Below are positions 41,967 to 50,756 of a stretch of 64,000 nucleotides of DNA, one piece after another (the stretch's first letter is position 1; every line of letters starts with the position of its first letter). Origin of the DNA: Clostridia bacterium (GTDB taxonomy: Bacteria > Bacillota > Clostridia > Christensenellales > Borkfalkiaceae); contig JAFTHU010000009.1 in NCBI GenBank assembly GCA_017457215.1, positions 1 to 64,000 of the forward strand. The letters are read 5' to 3'. Under the pieces are notes generated by a model. It made no database searches. It was not told the DNA's origin and saw nothing but the letters and a program-made list of their open reading frames with translations. Both the position numbers and the translations under genes were made by a program.

Positions 41967-42980
41967 ATGAAAGCGAAATGGTTAAAAGTATTGTCTTTGC
42001 TGACGTGTTTGGCGTTGTCGGCGAGCGTAGTTGCCTGCGGTATGGGCGACGATAGCAGTTCTTCCTCTGCAGGTTCTTCTTTGGAACAGAGTTCTAGCGA
42101 AGAAGTTGGCAGTGAAGAAAACGAAGAAACTTCGTCCGAGGAAGTAAGTAGCGAAGAAATTTCGTCTGAAGAAGAAAGTAGCGAAGAGTCCTCGGAAAAA
42201 GAGGAATATCCCGACGATTATTATACGGAAGGGTTGATGTTTACTCTTTTGGAGGATGATACATATTCTGTAATGGGGTATAACGGTACGGCAACGGAAG
42301 TGGTTATCCCTTCCATTTATGAAAATAAACCCGTAACGAGTATTGGAGAGTATGCATTTTTTGAATGCAGTAATATAACGAATGTCGTAATTTCCGACGC
42401 TATAATTTTGATTGACGATGATGCGTTTTTCGGTTGCCGGGGTTTAACGGAAATCGTAATCCCCGACAGCGTAACGAGTATTGGTGAAAGGGCGTTTTTC
42501 GGTTGCAATAGTTTAACGGAAATCGTAATTCCCGATAGTGTAACTTCGCTTGGGTTTTCTGTATTTGAGTCTTGTAGCGGTTTAACGGATGTCGTGATTT
42601 TTGGTAATTTAACTTCGATAGGGGATGAGGCGTTCTCTGAATGCATTAATTTAACGAAAATCGTAATTCTCGGCAACATAACGAGTATTGGAGTGCGGGC
42701 ATTCCATGATTGCTGGGCTTTAGTGGAAATCGTAATCCCTAACGGTGTAACTTTAATTGGTACTTCTGCATTTTATAGTTGCAATAGTTTAACGGAAATT
42801 GTAATTCCTGACAGCGTAATTTCGATAGGGGATAGGGCGTTTCATAATTGCAGTAGTTTGACAAGTATTACTTATTCGGGTACGGTAGAAGAATGGTATG
42901 CTATGGGCGTTAATGCAAGAGCTTGGGAGGGTTGCCCTGCGACGGAAATCGTTTGCAACGACGGCACGGTGGAGTTGTAA
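41967..42980 (+). CDS. BspA-type leucine-rich repeat surface lipoprotein
   Basis: The 337-residue protein has a lipoprotein signal (VVAC, Cys about 24), a Ser/Glu-rich linker (about 30-70) like that of the lipoprotein at 5099, and about eight 23-residue LRR_5 repeats such as LTEIVIPDSVTSIGERAFFGC. These BspA-like repeats bind host or bacterial surfaces in gut and oral bacteria. An SD TGAGG precedes ATG 41967. It has its own promoter, so it does not depend on the ferredoxin. Confidence 0.9.
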   Translation: MKAKWLKVLSLLTCLALSASVVACGMGDDSSSSSAGSSLEQSSSEEVGSEENEETSSEEVSSEEISSEEESSEESSEKEEYPDDYYTEGLMFTLLEDDTYSVMGYNGTATEVVIPSIYENKPVTSIGEYAFFECSNITNVVISDAIILIDDDAFFGCRGLTEIVIPDSVTSIGERAFFGCNSLTEIVIPDSVTSLGFSVFESCSGLTDVVIFGNLTSIGDEAFSECINLTKIVILGNITSIGVRAFHDCWALVEIVIPNGVTLIGTSAFYSCNSLTEIVIPDSVISIGDRAFHNCSSLTSITYSGTVEEWYAMGVNARAWEGCPATEIVCNDGTVEL

Positions 42981-42983
42981 AAT

Positions 42984-43025
42984 AAAAAAAAGCCCCTTGG
43001 CGGCGGGGAGAGCCAACCAAGGGGG
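42984..43025 (-). terminator. Terminator of the 64-aa gene, also able to serve the LRR gene
   Basis: On the minus strand CCCCCTTGG and CCAAGGGGC form the base of a hairpin followed by eight T. Confidence 0.75.
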
Positions 43026-43046
43026 TATCAAAAACGCAATTCTCGG

Positions 43047-43241
43047 TTAATCGGAAGCGGGGGCAGTTGTCTCCGCTTTTTCTTTACCGTTGCGAGGAAA
43101 CAGACGGGTGAGGAAACGGTGTACGGCATTCTTCAACGCCGTCAGTTTCTTGGTCACCGCGAGAGCGAGTTTTGCGTACAACGCAAAAAGAAGTACGTCT
43201 ACCCTGAATACGCGCAATACTTTTAAAATCTTTTCTTTCAT
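43047..43241 (-). CDS. Small hypothetical protein (64 aa)
   Basis: The 64-residue protein has an excellent GGAGGA ribosome site, a promoter and a terminator. It has an Ala/Leu/Lys-rich amphipathic or membrane helix (VLLFALYAKLALAVTKKLTALKNAVHRFLTRLF, mostly about 15-47) and a short hydrophilic tail. It may sit on the membrane. No family recognised. Confidence 0.65.
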   Translation of the reverse strand: MKEKILKVLRVFRVDVLLFALYAKLALAVTKKLTALKNAVHRFLTRLFPRNGKEKAETTAPASD

Positions 43242-43333
43242 ATTCTATCCTCCTGTTTCGTTGTGGGGAAGGATAAGGGTGTATTGCGGTAAAAACGGAA
43301 GCAAAAACGCTCGCATCGCCCGTTGCGCAAAAG

Positions 43334-43361
43334 AGTATAGCATACTTTTGCAGATTGTCAA
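43334..43361 (-). promoter_or_regulatory. Promoter of the 64-aa gene
   Basis: On the minus strand TTGACA (43361-43356), 16 bp, extended TGC-TATACT (to 43334). Confidence 0.8.
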
Positions 43362-43447
43362 GGGGGTGCTGATAGCTTTTTTTGTGTTTTTTGAAAAAAT
43401 TTTTCCGTATACGGAAAACGAAACCTTGGTTAAGCGCAAACTACGGC

Positions 43448-43476
43448 TTGACAAGCGCCGAAAATTGTAGTACAAT
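43448..43476 (+). promoter_or_regulatory. Promoter of ruvC-ruvA-ruvB-queA
   Basis: TTGACA at 43448-43453 and TACAAT at 43471-43476, 17-bp spacer. Confidence 0.82.
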
Positions 43477-43516
43477 AGAAATAAGAACATTTATTCGGGT
43501 TTTTCGGGAGTACGGT

Positions 43517-44263
43517 ATGACGATTTTGGGCATTGACCCCGGTTTGGCAACTTTGGGGTACGGCGTAATTGAAAAGGACGCTCGCGGGCAGATGCGCGCG
43601 GTGGATTACGGCGTGGTCGTTACCCCTAAAAACGAGGGGTTGCCTGTTCGTCTTGCTATGTTGGAAGAGGGTTTACGGCAAATTATTGAGAAATTTCAGC
43701 CCGACGAAATCTCTATGGAAGAATTATTCTTTTCCAAAAACATTACGACGGGTATTGCGGTAGCGCATGCGCGCGGCGTAGCTCTGTTGACTTGCGTCAA
43801 ACATTGCGGAAAACTGTACGAATATACTCCTATGCAAATCAAGCAGGCGTTGACGGGGTATGGAAAGGCAGACAAGAAACAAATTCAATCGGTGGTAACG
43901 ACGCTGTTGCGTTTAAAAGAAGTACCCAAGCCCGACGACGCGGCGGACGCTTTGGCTATCGCGCTCTGTCATGCGCAAGCGGCGCGGTTTGGGGAATTGT
44001 TTGCGGTAGGGAATATGACCCGCACGAAAGGAAACAATACTTTGCCCCCTACCAATGCGTATCAAGAGCTGATGGCGGCGGGGGCGAAAGCGAGTAAACG
44101 GAAAAATGCGCGCGGAGGATTTTCGTCCGCGGGCGCGGCTGCGGCGTTGCAAAACGCAACGGGGTTGACGGGCGTTACGGGCGTGGGCAGAGCCTCGTTT
44201 GCGGTTGCTTCTGCGGTTGCTCCTAAAATGAAAAAGGAAACGAAAAAGAAAGATTTGGAATAA
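43517..44263 (+). CDS. ruvC: Holliday junction resolvase RuvC with a long C-terminal tail
   Basis: Residues 1-165 are RuvC: ILGIDPGLATLGYGVIE (catalytic Asp), SMEELFFSKN (catalytic Glu), AHARGVALL, QIKQALTGYGKADKKQIQ, PKPDDAADALAIALCHA. It cleaves Holliday junctions with RuvAB. About 80 residues of low-complexity Ala/Gly/Lys follow (AGAKASKRKN, GLTGVTGVGRA, KKETKKKDL), making the protein 248 residues instead of about 165-190. The start ATG 43517 follows CGGGAG. It is the first gene of the ruvCAB-queA operon. Confidence 0.93.
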   Translation: MTILGIDPGLATLGYGVIEKDARGQMRAVDYGVVVTPKNEGLPVRLAMLEEGLRQIIEKFQPDEISMEELFFSKNITTGIAVAHARGVALLTCVKHCGKLYEYTPMQIKQALTGYGKADKKQIQSVVTTLLRLKEVPKPDDAADALAIALCHAQAARFGELFAVGNMTRTKGNNTLPPTNAYQELMAAGAKASKRKNARGGFSSAGAAAALQNATGLTGVTGVGRASFAVASAVAPKMKKETKKKDLE

Positions 44264-44275
44264 AAGAGGGTAGAT

Positions 44276-44887
44276 ATGATAGCGTATTTGCGGGGAAAGG
44301 TATTGGAAACGACGGCGGAAACGGCGATTTTGGACGTGAACGGGGTCGGGTATGAATTGTATTGTACGGGCGGCGCGTTTCGTAAAATGACCGTTGGCGC
44401 GGTGGCGGAATTGTACACCTATCTGCAAGTGAAAGAGGACGGCATTACTTTGTTCGGCTTTGCCGAACCGAAAGAAAAGGAACTCTTTTTGAAATTGATT
44501 TCGGTGTCGGGGGTTGGACCGAAAATGGGGATATCCATTTTAGCTACGTTGACGGCGGACGATTTTGCGTTGGCGGTGGCGACGGCGGACGTGAAACGGT
44601 TGTCGACGGTAAAAGGCTTGGGCAAAAAGACGGCGGAGAAAATTGTATTGGAGTTGCACGGCAAAATTTCCGCGGCGGAGGTGCTGGGCGCAAGCGGCGA
44701 CGATTTAACGCCGAACGTGGCGGCGGCTGCGCCTGCGAAACTTTCGGCGCGGGACGAAGAGGCGATTGCGGCGCTGATGGGTCTTGGTTTCACGAGAAAC
44801 GAAAGTGTGCAAGCGGTAAAGAAAGCGCACGATATGGGCGCAACGACGGTGGAAGAGATTATTATGAAAGCCCTGCAAGGGGTGTAA
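44276..44887 (+). CDS. ruvA: Holliday junction branch migration protein RuvA
   Basis: The 203-residue protein begins MIAYLRGKVLETTAETAILDVNGVGYEL (OB fold) and has two helix-hairpin-helix motifs (VSGVGPKMGISIL and VKGLGKKTAEKI) and a C-terminal UBA-like domain that contacts RuvB. It holds the junction. It follows ruvC by 12 bp. Confidence 0.97.
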   Translation: MIAYLRGKVLETTAETAILDVNGVGYELYCTGGAFRKMTVGAVAELYTYLQVKEDGITLFGFAEPKEKELFLKLISVSGVGPKMGISILATLTADDFALAVATADVKRLSTVKGLGKKTAEKIVLELHGKISAAEVLGASGDDLTPNVAAAAPAKLSARDEEAIAALMGLGFTRNESVQAVKKAHDMGATTVEEIIMKALQGV

Positions 44888-44910
44888 AGCGTGTGTGTAG
44901 GGGATAGGCT

Positions 44911-45966
44911 ATGTTTGAAAACGAAGAGTACGGCGAAGAAAGTTTGCTGGTAAGTACGAAAACGGAATACGACGCGGAAGAAAACGTTTTGCGCCCGAAA
45001 GCGATGGAAGATTACGTCGGGCAGCAAAAGGTGAAAGAAAACCTCGGGGTATATATTGCGGCGGCGAAAGCCCGCGGCGAAGCCCTTGACCACGTATTGT
45101 TGTACGGACCTCCGGGACTTGGTAAAACTACGCTTTCGCATATTATCGCCAACGAACTTGGCGTGGCAATCAAGCTCACGAGCGGCCCTGCCATAGAGCG
45201 TTCGGGGGATTTGGCGGCGATTTTGACAAATCTCAACGAAGGGGACGTTTTGTTTATTGACGAAATTCACCGTTTGAACCGTTCCGTGGAAGAAATTTTG
45301 TATTCGGCGATGGAAGATTATGCGTTGGATATTATCGTGGGCAAGGGTCCGTCGGCGCGAAATATCCGTTTCCCATTGAAGAAATTTACCCTTGTAGGCG
45401 CAACGACGCGGGTGGGTATGCTTGCCGCGCCCTTGCGGGATAGATTTGGCATCATCAACCGTTTGGAAATGTACACCCCTGACGAATTGAAACAGATTGT
45501 TGTGCGTTCAGCACGGGCGTTGGATATTGCGATTGCTGATGACGCGGCGGGGGAAATTGCACGCCGTAGTCGCGGTACGCCCCGTATTGCCAACAGACTT
45601 TTGAAACGCGTGCGAGATTTTTCTATTGTCAAAGGCAACGACGAAATCACGCGCGAAGACGCACGTTTTGCGTTGGCGCGACAAGAGATTGACGAGCTGG
45701 GGTTGGACGAAACGGACAGAAATTTATTGCGGGCGTTGATAGAAAAATTCGGCGGTGGGCCGACGGGGTTGGAAACGTTGGCGGCAACCATTAACGAGGA
45801 CGCAAACACGATTGAGGACGTATACGAGCCGTATTTATTGCAGCTTGGATTTATTGCGCGCACGCCACGGGGCAGAATTTGTTTAAAAGACGGATACGCG
45901 CATATGGGTATGCAACCGGGGGCGAAAGCAAAAAGGCAAATGTCTATTTTCGAATCGGAAGATTAA
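44911..45966 (+). CDS. ruvB: Holliday junction branch migration ATPase RuvB
   Basis: The 351-residue AAA+ motor shows [41 protein letters not shown] (Walker A), [42 protein letters not shown] and the winged helix at the end. It drives branch migration with RuvA. ATG 44911 is preceded by AGGGGA. Confidence 0.98.
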   Translation: MFENEEYGEESLLVSTKTEYDAEENVLRPKAMEDYVGQQKVKENLGVYIAAAKARGEALDHVLLYGPPGLGKTTLSHIIANELGVAIKLTSGPAIERSGDLAAILTNLNEGDVLFIDEIHRLNRSVEEILYSAMEDYALDIIVGKGPSARNIRFPLKKFTLVGATTRVGMLAAPLRDRFGIINRLEMYTPDELKQIVVRSARALDIAIADDAAGEIARRSRGTPRIANRLLKRVRDFSIVKGNDEITREDARFALARQEIDELGLDETDRNLLRALIEKFGGGPTGLETLAATINEDANTIEDVYEPYLLQLGFIARTPRGRICLKDGYAHMGMQPGAKAKRQMSIFESED

Positions 45967-45989
45967 GAGGGCAAAACGTATAGAAAATT

Positions 45990-47024
45990 ATGGAAAAAGT
46001 GCAATATAAAAAGAGCGATTTTTATTATGATTTACCCGAAGAACGTATCGCGCAGACACCTGCCGAGCCTCGGGATTCTTCTCGGCTCTTGGTATATGAT
46101 AGAAAGACGAAACAAATTACGGACAGAGTATTTCGGGATATTGCGGAATATTTGCAGGCGGGGGACGTGTTGGTGGTAAACAATACGAAAGTAATCCCCG
46201 CGCGTATGTATGCTTTGACGGCGCACGGCGGCGTGGTAGAGGTATTGCTGTTGAAACGGCACGATTTAAACACGTGGGAAGTGTTGATGCGACCCGGGAA
46301 AAAGGGAAAAATCGGTGCGAAAATGACCATCGGCGACGAGCTTTCTTTCGTTGTAAAGGATATCACGGAATCGGGCGAGCGAATCGTAGAATTTTCCTAC
46401 GAGGGCGCGTTTGAGGATATTTTATCCCGTGTGGGAACAATGCCTTTGCCGCCGTATATCAAAGAAAAATTAGAAAATCAGGCACGGTATAACACCGTGT
46501 ATAGCAAAGTGAACGGCAGCGCGGCTGCCCCTACGGCGGGGTTGCATTTTACGGACAGGCTGTTGCAGCAATTAAAAGATAAGGGCGTGCAGGTAGCGGA
46601 AGTACTGTTGCACGTGGGGTTGGGTACGTTCCGTCCTGTCAGCGAGGACATTATTACCGACCACAAAATGCACTCGGAATTTTATGAAATTGGAGAAAAG
46701 AGTGCGGAAATTATCAATGCGGCAAAACGAGAGGGGCGGCGAGTGATTGCCGTGGGAACGACTTCCGTGCGAACGTTGGAAAGTGTTGCGGACGAAAACG
46801 GATTTGTGCGGGCGTGCAGCGGCAATACGGAAATTTTTTTGTATCCGCCCTATCAAATGAAGTGCGTGGACGCGCTGATTACCAACTTTCATCTGCCTGA
46901 AAGCACGCTGATTATGTTAGTAGCGTGTTTGACGGGGCGCGAGGAGATTTTGGACGTGTACAAATATGCGGTGGAAAGGGAATATCGTTTCTTCTCTTTC
47001 GGCGACGCCTGTTTGATTGTATAA
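45990..47024 (+). CDS. queA: S-adenosylmethionine:tRNA ribosyltransferase-isomerase
   Basis: The 344-residue protein begins KKSDFYYDLPEERIAQTP and has RDSSRLLVYDR, VLVVNNTKVIPARMYA, AAPTAGLHFTDRLL, GTTSVRTLESVA and NFHLPESTLIMLV, all QueA hallmarks. It makes epoxyqueuosine in tRNA wobble position 34, a step before QueH (54083). It follows ruvB, as in many Firmicutes. Confidence 0.97.
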   Translation: MEKVQYKKSDFYYDLPEERIAQTPAEPRDSSRLLVYDRKTKQITDRVFRDIAEYLQAGDVLVVNNTKVIPARMYALTAHGGVVEVLLLKRHDLNTWEVLMRPGKKGKIGAKMTIGDELSFVVKDITESGERIVEFSYEGAFEDILSRVGTMPLPPYIKEKLENQARYNTVYSKVNGSAAAPTAGLHFTDRLLQQLKDKGVQVAEVLLHVGLGTFRPVSEDIITDHKMHSEFYEIGEKSAEIINAAKREGRRVIAVGTTSVRTLESVADENGFVRACSGNTEIFLYPPYQMKCVDALITNFHLPESTLIMLVACLTGREEILDVYKYAVEREYRFFSFGDACLIV

Positions 47025-47231
47025 CGCGTCGAAATACTGCGTTGACGCTCGTTCACGTACTACTCGGTACGCTCGTTCGCGTCGCCTTGTCTTTCTCGGT
47101 TATACAACCAAACATTATCACTCAATTCTGCTTCCCGTAAAATTGGGGGGACGATAGGCGGCGCATCTCGGCGTTGCGCTCCGCTTTTTTCGGGGCACGT
47201 ACGCTTAAAGAACATATCATAAGGGGAAAAT
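47025..47231. other. Intergenic region with repeated motif
   Basis: No gene is supported in this 207-bp gap. It holds two copies of ACGCTCGTTC(A/G)CGT, at 47045-47058 and 47069-47082, differing at one base and 24 bp apart. The DNA between 47100 and 47190 is GC-rich with hairpin potential (CGTTGCGCTCCGC). A short frame here reading the other strand is not credible. AGGGGA at 47221-47227 serves the regulator that follows. Confidence 0.5.
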
Positions 47232-47603
47232 ATGAACAACATAAAATACAATCAATCGGAACAAGATTATTTGGAAACCCTGCTTATGCTAGGGAAAACA
47301 CAAGAAGTGGTACACCGTATCGACGTGGCGAAACGGTTGAACGTGTCGCAAGCGGCGGTCAATAAAGCCGTAAAACTTCTGTGCGAAAAAGAATACGTCT
47401 ATGAGGACGGAAAACATTTGTACCTTACTGAAAAAGGCAGGAACTACGCGGAAGAAGTGTTTGAAAAACATTGCATCATCCGAGAATTTTTATTGAAAAA
47501 CGGCGTGAGTGCGGAAAATGCAGAAGAGGACGCTTGCCGTATGGAACATTTGATTTCAGACGAAACCTTTTTGATGATGAAAAATTTTGTTCGCAATCGA
47601 TAA
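47232..47603 (+). CDS. DtxR/MntR-family metal-dependent repressor
   Basis: The 123-residue protein has the DtxR winged-helix (YNQSEQDYLETLLML, then RIDVAKRLNVSQAAVNKAVKLLCEKEYV) and the first metal-binding or dimerisation domain (GRNYAEEVFEKHCIIREFLLKNGV, ACRMEHLISDETFLMMKNFV). It lacks the C-terminal SH3-like domain. The gene precedes feoA and feoB, whose promoter holds two palindromes, so it probably represses ferrous iron uptake when iron or manganese is abundant. AGGGGA sits before ATG 47232. Confidence 0.9.
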   Translation: MNNIKYNQSEQDYLETLLMLGKTQEVVHRIDVAKRLNVSQAAVNKAVKLLCEKEYVYEDGKHLYLTEKGRNYAEEVFEKHCIIREFLLKNGVSAENAEEDACRMEHLISDETFLMMKNFVRNR

Positions 47604-47684
47604 ATCCCATATAATATAGAGGAAAGAAAAGGGTTGACGGTTTGTCCGCCGACCCTTAAAAATTGAAAAAATTTGTAAAAATTT

Positions 47685-47798
47685 CTTAACTATGGTTTAT
47701 TTTTTCTTGACAAGGGCATATATTGGTGATATAATATGCTCAAATAACGGCATGGCGAACCGCTTTTTCTTTTAGACAAAAACTTAACCGTGGTTAAG
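47685..47798 (+). promoter_or_regulatory. feoAB promoter with two palindromic operators
   Basis: TTGACA at 47707-47712 and TATAAT at 47730-47735 with 17 bp between. CTTAACTATGGTTTAT (47685-47700) lies upstream and the perfect palindrome CTTAACC-GT-GGTTAAG (47783-47798) lies between promoter and feoA. Both are likely boxes for the adjacent DtxR-type repressor. Confidence 0.75.
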
Positions 47799-47826
47799 AA
47801 AAATATAAAAGCGGAAAGGAGAAAAG

Positions 47827-48048
47827 ATGAAACTTTTGTCGCAGTTAAAAATTGGAGAACAAGGTACGGTGGTGGCTGTAAACGGAGAGGGCGCAATTAG
47901 GCGGCGGCTTTTCGATATGGGAATCACGCCGGGGGCAGAAATTTATTTGCGGAAAAAAGCGCCTTTGGGCGACCCTATTGAAATTGCAATCCGCGGATAT
48001 GAATTGACGTTGCGTAAAGCGGAAGCGGCGCACGTGGAGGTGAAGTAA
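47827..48048 (+). CDS. feoA: Ferrous iron transport protein A
   Basis: The 73-residue protein is a single SH3-like FeoA domain: LKIGEQGTVVAVNGEGAIRRRLFDMGITPGAEIYLRKKAPLGDP. It accompanies FeoB and is thought to modulate it. GGAAAGGAG precedes the ATG. Its stop is one base before the feoB start, so translation is coupled. Confidence 0.96.
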   Translation: MKLLSQLKIGEQGTVVAVNGEGAIRRRLFDMGITPGAEIYLRKKAPLGDPIEIAIRGYELTLRKAEAAHVEVK

Positions 48049-48049
48049 A

Positions 48050-50407
48050 ATGCAAGAAGGACGTATGTTAAAATTTGCGTTAGCGGGAAATCCGAACGCG
48101 GGGAAAACGACGCTGTTTAACGCCTTGACGGGCAGTACGGCGCACGTGGGGAATTGGCCCGGCGTTACGGTGGATAAAAGAACGGGTACTTATAAAAAGG
48201 GAAGCGAGCCCGTAGATATCGTGGACTTGCCGGGGATATATTCGTTGTCCCCCTATACGCCCGAAGAAGTAATTGCCAGAAATTTCTTATTGGAAGAAAG
48301 CCCCGATTGTATCATCAATATCGTGGATGCGACCAACTTGGAAAGAAACTTATATTTGACGACGCAGTTGATGGAATTAGACGTTCCGATGGTGGTGGCG
48401 TTGAATATGACGGACGTTTTGGATAAGCGTGGCGATAAAATTGACGTGCGGTTGTTGGAAAAGCGTATCGGCTTACCCGTGGTGGAAATTTCCGCATTAA
48501 AAGGCGCGAATGCCGAATTGCTTATGACCCGTGCGATGGACGCAGCAAAAGAAAAAAGACAGGGTAGCAGCGTCCTGCGGGAATCTGTCTTGGGTTCGGC
48601 GATTGCGAATGCGGAAATCGCATTAAAGCTGAAAGAAGTGCCTGCGCCCTTATTCCATGCTATCAAACTCGTGGAAAAAGATGGTATCGAAGTGAAAAAT
48701 CATCCGCACGAAGCGCGCGCGGTGGAATCGTTTATCCGTGAAAACGTATGCGCAAAGGACGGGTTTTGCGGAGATGCGGAGGCGGAGATTGCCGACGCAA
48801 GATATAAATACATAACGGCGCATTTTTCGTCCACTCTTACGCGGGCGAGAAAGCCGAGCTATGACGAACTTTCCAAATCGGATAAAGCGGATAAAGTGCT
48901 CACCCACAAAATTTGGGGTTTACCCATTTTCGTTGTGATTTTGTTCGGGATTTTCCATTTGACGTTTGCCGCTGATTTTCTGTATTTGGGTGCGATTGTC
49001 AAGCCTTTTGCGGAATTTAGCGCAAGAATGGCGGAAAGTACCGTCGGTGCGGTATTCTTTGGCGAGGGCGACGGTTTGTGCGCGCCCGGGACGATATTAT
49101 TTAATGCGATGGAGCTATTGACGGGGCAAATCGATACGTGGCTTGCCAACGGTTTGGACGGCGTGGGCGCAAACCCGATTTTGATGGATTTTGTCAGTAC
49201 GGGGCTGTGGGGCGGCGTTGCTGCAGTGCTTTCGTTCCTGCCGCAAATTTTGGTACTTTTCCTCTTCTTCTCGATTTTGGAAGATACGGGATATATGGCG
49301 CGCGTAGCGTTTATGTTGGATAGAATTTTCCGTCGTTTTGGCGTTTCGGGCAGAGCGTTTATGCCTATGATTATGGGCTTTGGTTGTTCTGTTCCCGCAA
49401 TGATTAACACCCGTACTATGGCAGATGAAAAAGAAAGAGAAGCGACGGTTCGCGTTATTCCGTTCTTTTCGTGCGGGGCGAAGATGCCGATTTTGGTGGC
49501 AATCTCTGCCGCGCTTGCGGTGCGGACGAATTTGGACGCAGGGCTGGTAACGTTGAGTATGTACGTTTTGGGTATCACGGTGGCGTTGTTGTCGCTGCTT
49601 GTTATGCGCAATACGACGATGCGCGGGGAAGCTTCGCCGTTCATTATGGAATTGCCGACCTATCATATGCCGGGATTTAGAAATTTGATGTTGCATCTTT
49701 GGGATAAGGCGAAACACTTTATTCAAAAAGCATTCACCATTATTTTGCTTTCGTGTATGATTATTTGGTTCTTGTCCAACTTCGGTTGGGATTGGAAGCA
49801 CGTGGGCATGATTACCTTGGAAAACGGGGAAGAAGTTTTAAATATTGAAAACTCTATCCTTGCGTCGGTGGGCAGATTTATTCAGCCGTTCTTCACACCG
49901 CTTGGTTTTGGCAGTCAGCTGAATGCAAACGGTTGGGTATTTGCGGTGGCGGCGATTACCGGTTTGATTGCCAAAGAAGACGTTATCGCAACGTTCGGTT
50001 CGTTGGCGCTTTGCTTGGGAGCGGTGCTTACTGAAGAGCAGTTGGGCGAAGGGGTAGACCAAGTTACCTACCTCATCAGTCAAACGGGGATTTCTTCGGC
50101 GGGGCTGTTGGCGTTTATCGCCTTTAATATGTTGACGATTCCTTGTTTTGCAGCAGTGGCGGCGGCGCGCGGAGAAGTCGGTAAAGGGAAATTTAAATGG
50201 ACGCTGTTGTTCTGGATTTTCGTATCCTTTGTTGTAGCGTCGATTGTATATTGTTTCTGCTCTATGTTTGCGTCTTGGAGCGCTTGGTCGATTGTTACAA
50301 GTATATTATGGGTAGCAATCGGGGCAGCCGCGGTTGTCGGAATTGTGATGTATAACAAGTATATGGACAAAAAGGAACAACGTTTGCGCTTAAATAAAAA
50401 ACTTTAA
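48050..50407 (+). CDS. feoB: Ferrous iron transporter B
   Basis: The 785-residue protein has the G-protein domain (ALAGNPNAGKTTLFNALTG, VDLPGIYSLSPYTPEE, ALNMTDVLDKRG), an inhibitor region, and the core membrane domain with two gate-type repeats (FLPQILVLFLFFSILEDTGYMAR and FSCGAKMPILVAI with the conserved Cys). It imports Fe2+ across the membrane, driven in part by GTP. ATG 48050 follows GGAGGTGA. The C-terminus ends in a membrane helix and basic tail. Confidence 0.98.
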   Translation: MQEGRMLKFALAGNPNAGKTTLFNALTGSTAHVGNWPGVTVDKRTGTYKKGSEPVDIVDLPGIYSLSPYTPEEVIARNFLLEESPDCIINIVDATNLERNLYLTTQLMELDVPMVVALNMTDVLDKRGDKIDVRLLEKRIGLPVVEISALKGANAELLMTRAMDAAKEKRQGSSVLRESVLGSAIANAEIALKLKEVPAPLFHAIKLVEKDGIEVKNHPHEARAVESFIRENVCAKDGFCGDAEAEIADARYKYITAHFSSTLTRARKPSYDELSKSDKADKVLTHKIWGLPIFVVILFGIFHLTFAADFLYLGAIVKPFAEFSARMAESTVGAVFFGEGDGLCAPGTILFNAMELLTGQIDTWLANGLDGVGANPILMDFVSTGLWGGVAAVLSFLPQILVLFLFFSILEDTGYMARVAFMLDRIFRRFGVSGRAFMPMIMGFGCSVPAMINTRTMADEKEREATVRVIPFFSCGAKMPILVAISAALAVRTNLDAGLVTLSMYVLGITVALLSLLVMRNTTMRGEASPFIMELPTYHMPGFRNLMLHLWDKAKHFIQKAFTIILLSCMIIWFLSNFGWDWKHVGMITLENGEEVLNIENSILASVGRFIQPFFTPLGFGSQLNANGWVFAVAAITGLIAKEDVIATFGSLALCLGAVLTEEQLGEGVDQVTYLISQTGISSAGLLAFIAFNMLTIPCFAAVAAARGEVGKGKFKWTLLFWIFVSFVVASIVYCFCSMFASWSAWSIVTSILWVAIGAAAVVGIVMYNKYMDKKEQRLRLNKKL

Positions 50408-50438
50408 TAAGTTTACAAGATACCTCATTTTTTATAAA

Positions 50439-50476
50439 ATACCTGCCCCTGCGTCGTGAAGAACGGGGGCGGGTAT
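50439..50476 (+). other. Hairpin between feoB and the Cys-rich gene
   Basis: ACCTGCCCC pairs with GGGGGCGGGT across a loop of about 14 nt. It lacks a T run, so it is at most a weak attenuator or RNA stabiliser. Confidence 0.45.
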
Positions 50477-50498
50477 CACACTAAACAGGAGAAATAGT

Positions 50499-50756
50499 AT
50501 GGGAATAGCGGATATTTTGATTATCGTGGCGATTGCCTTGATTGTGGTGGGAATCGTCGCGTACATGCTTTGGAAAAAAATAAAGGGTGAGAAAATCGGT
50601 TGCGGCTGCGGTTGCGGTTCTTGCCCGCATGCTAGCGCGTGCGGTGGAAAATCTGCACAAAAAGAAACGGACAACGGCACAGAGGCAACCCCCGAAACAG
50701 AAGAAAATTTGGCAGTGCAGACCGAAAACGGAGGAAATGATGACGAAACCGTATAA
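50499..50756 (+). CDS. FeoB-associated Cys-rich membrane protein
   Basis: The 85-residue protein has one membrane helix (ADILIIVAIALIVVGIVAYML, about 4-24) followed by a short Lys stretch and the cluster CGCGCGSCPHASACGG, the mark of the FeoB-associated Cys-rich family in Firmicutes. It is thought to assist FeoB in Fe2+ handling. CAGGAGA precedes the ATG. An acidic tail ends it and it overlaps the phosphatase start. Confidence 0.9.
   Translation: MGIADILIIVAIALIVVGIVAYMLWKKIKGEKIGCGCGCGSCPHASACGGKSAQKETDNGTEATPETEENLAVQTENGGNDDETV

Noticed and set aside
47060..47251. A 63-residue minus-strand frame in the queA-regulator gap
   Set aside because: It spans the repeated GC-rich stretch and the ribosome site of the regulator and has no plausible protein character.
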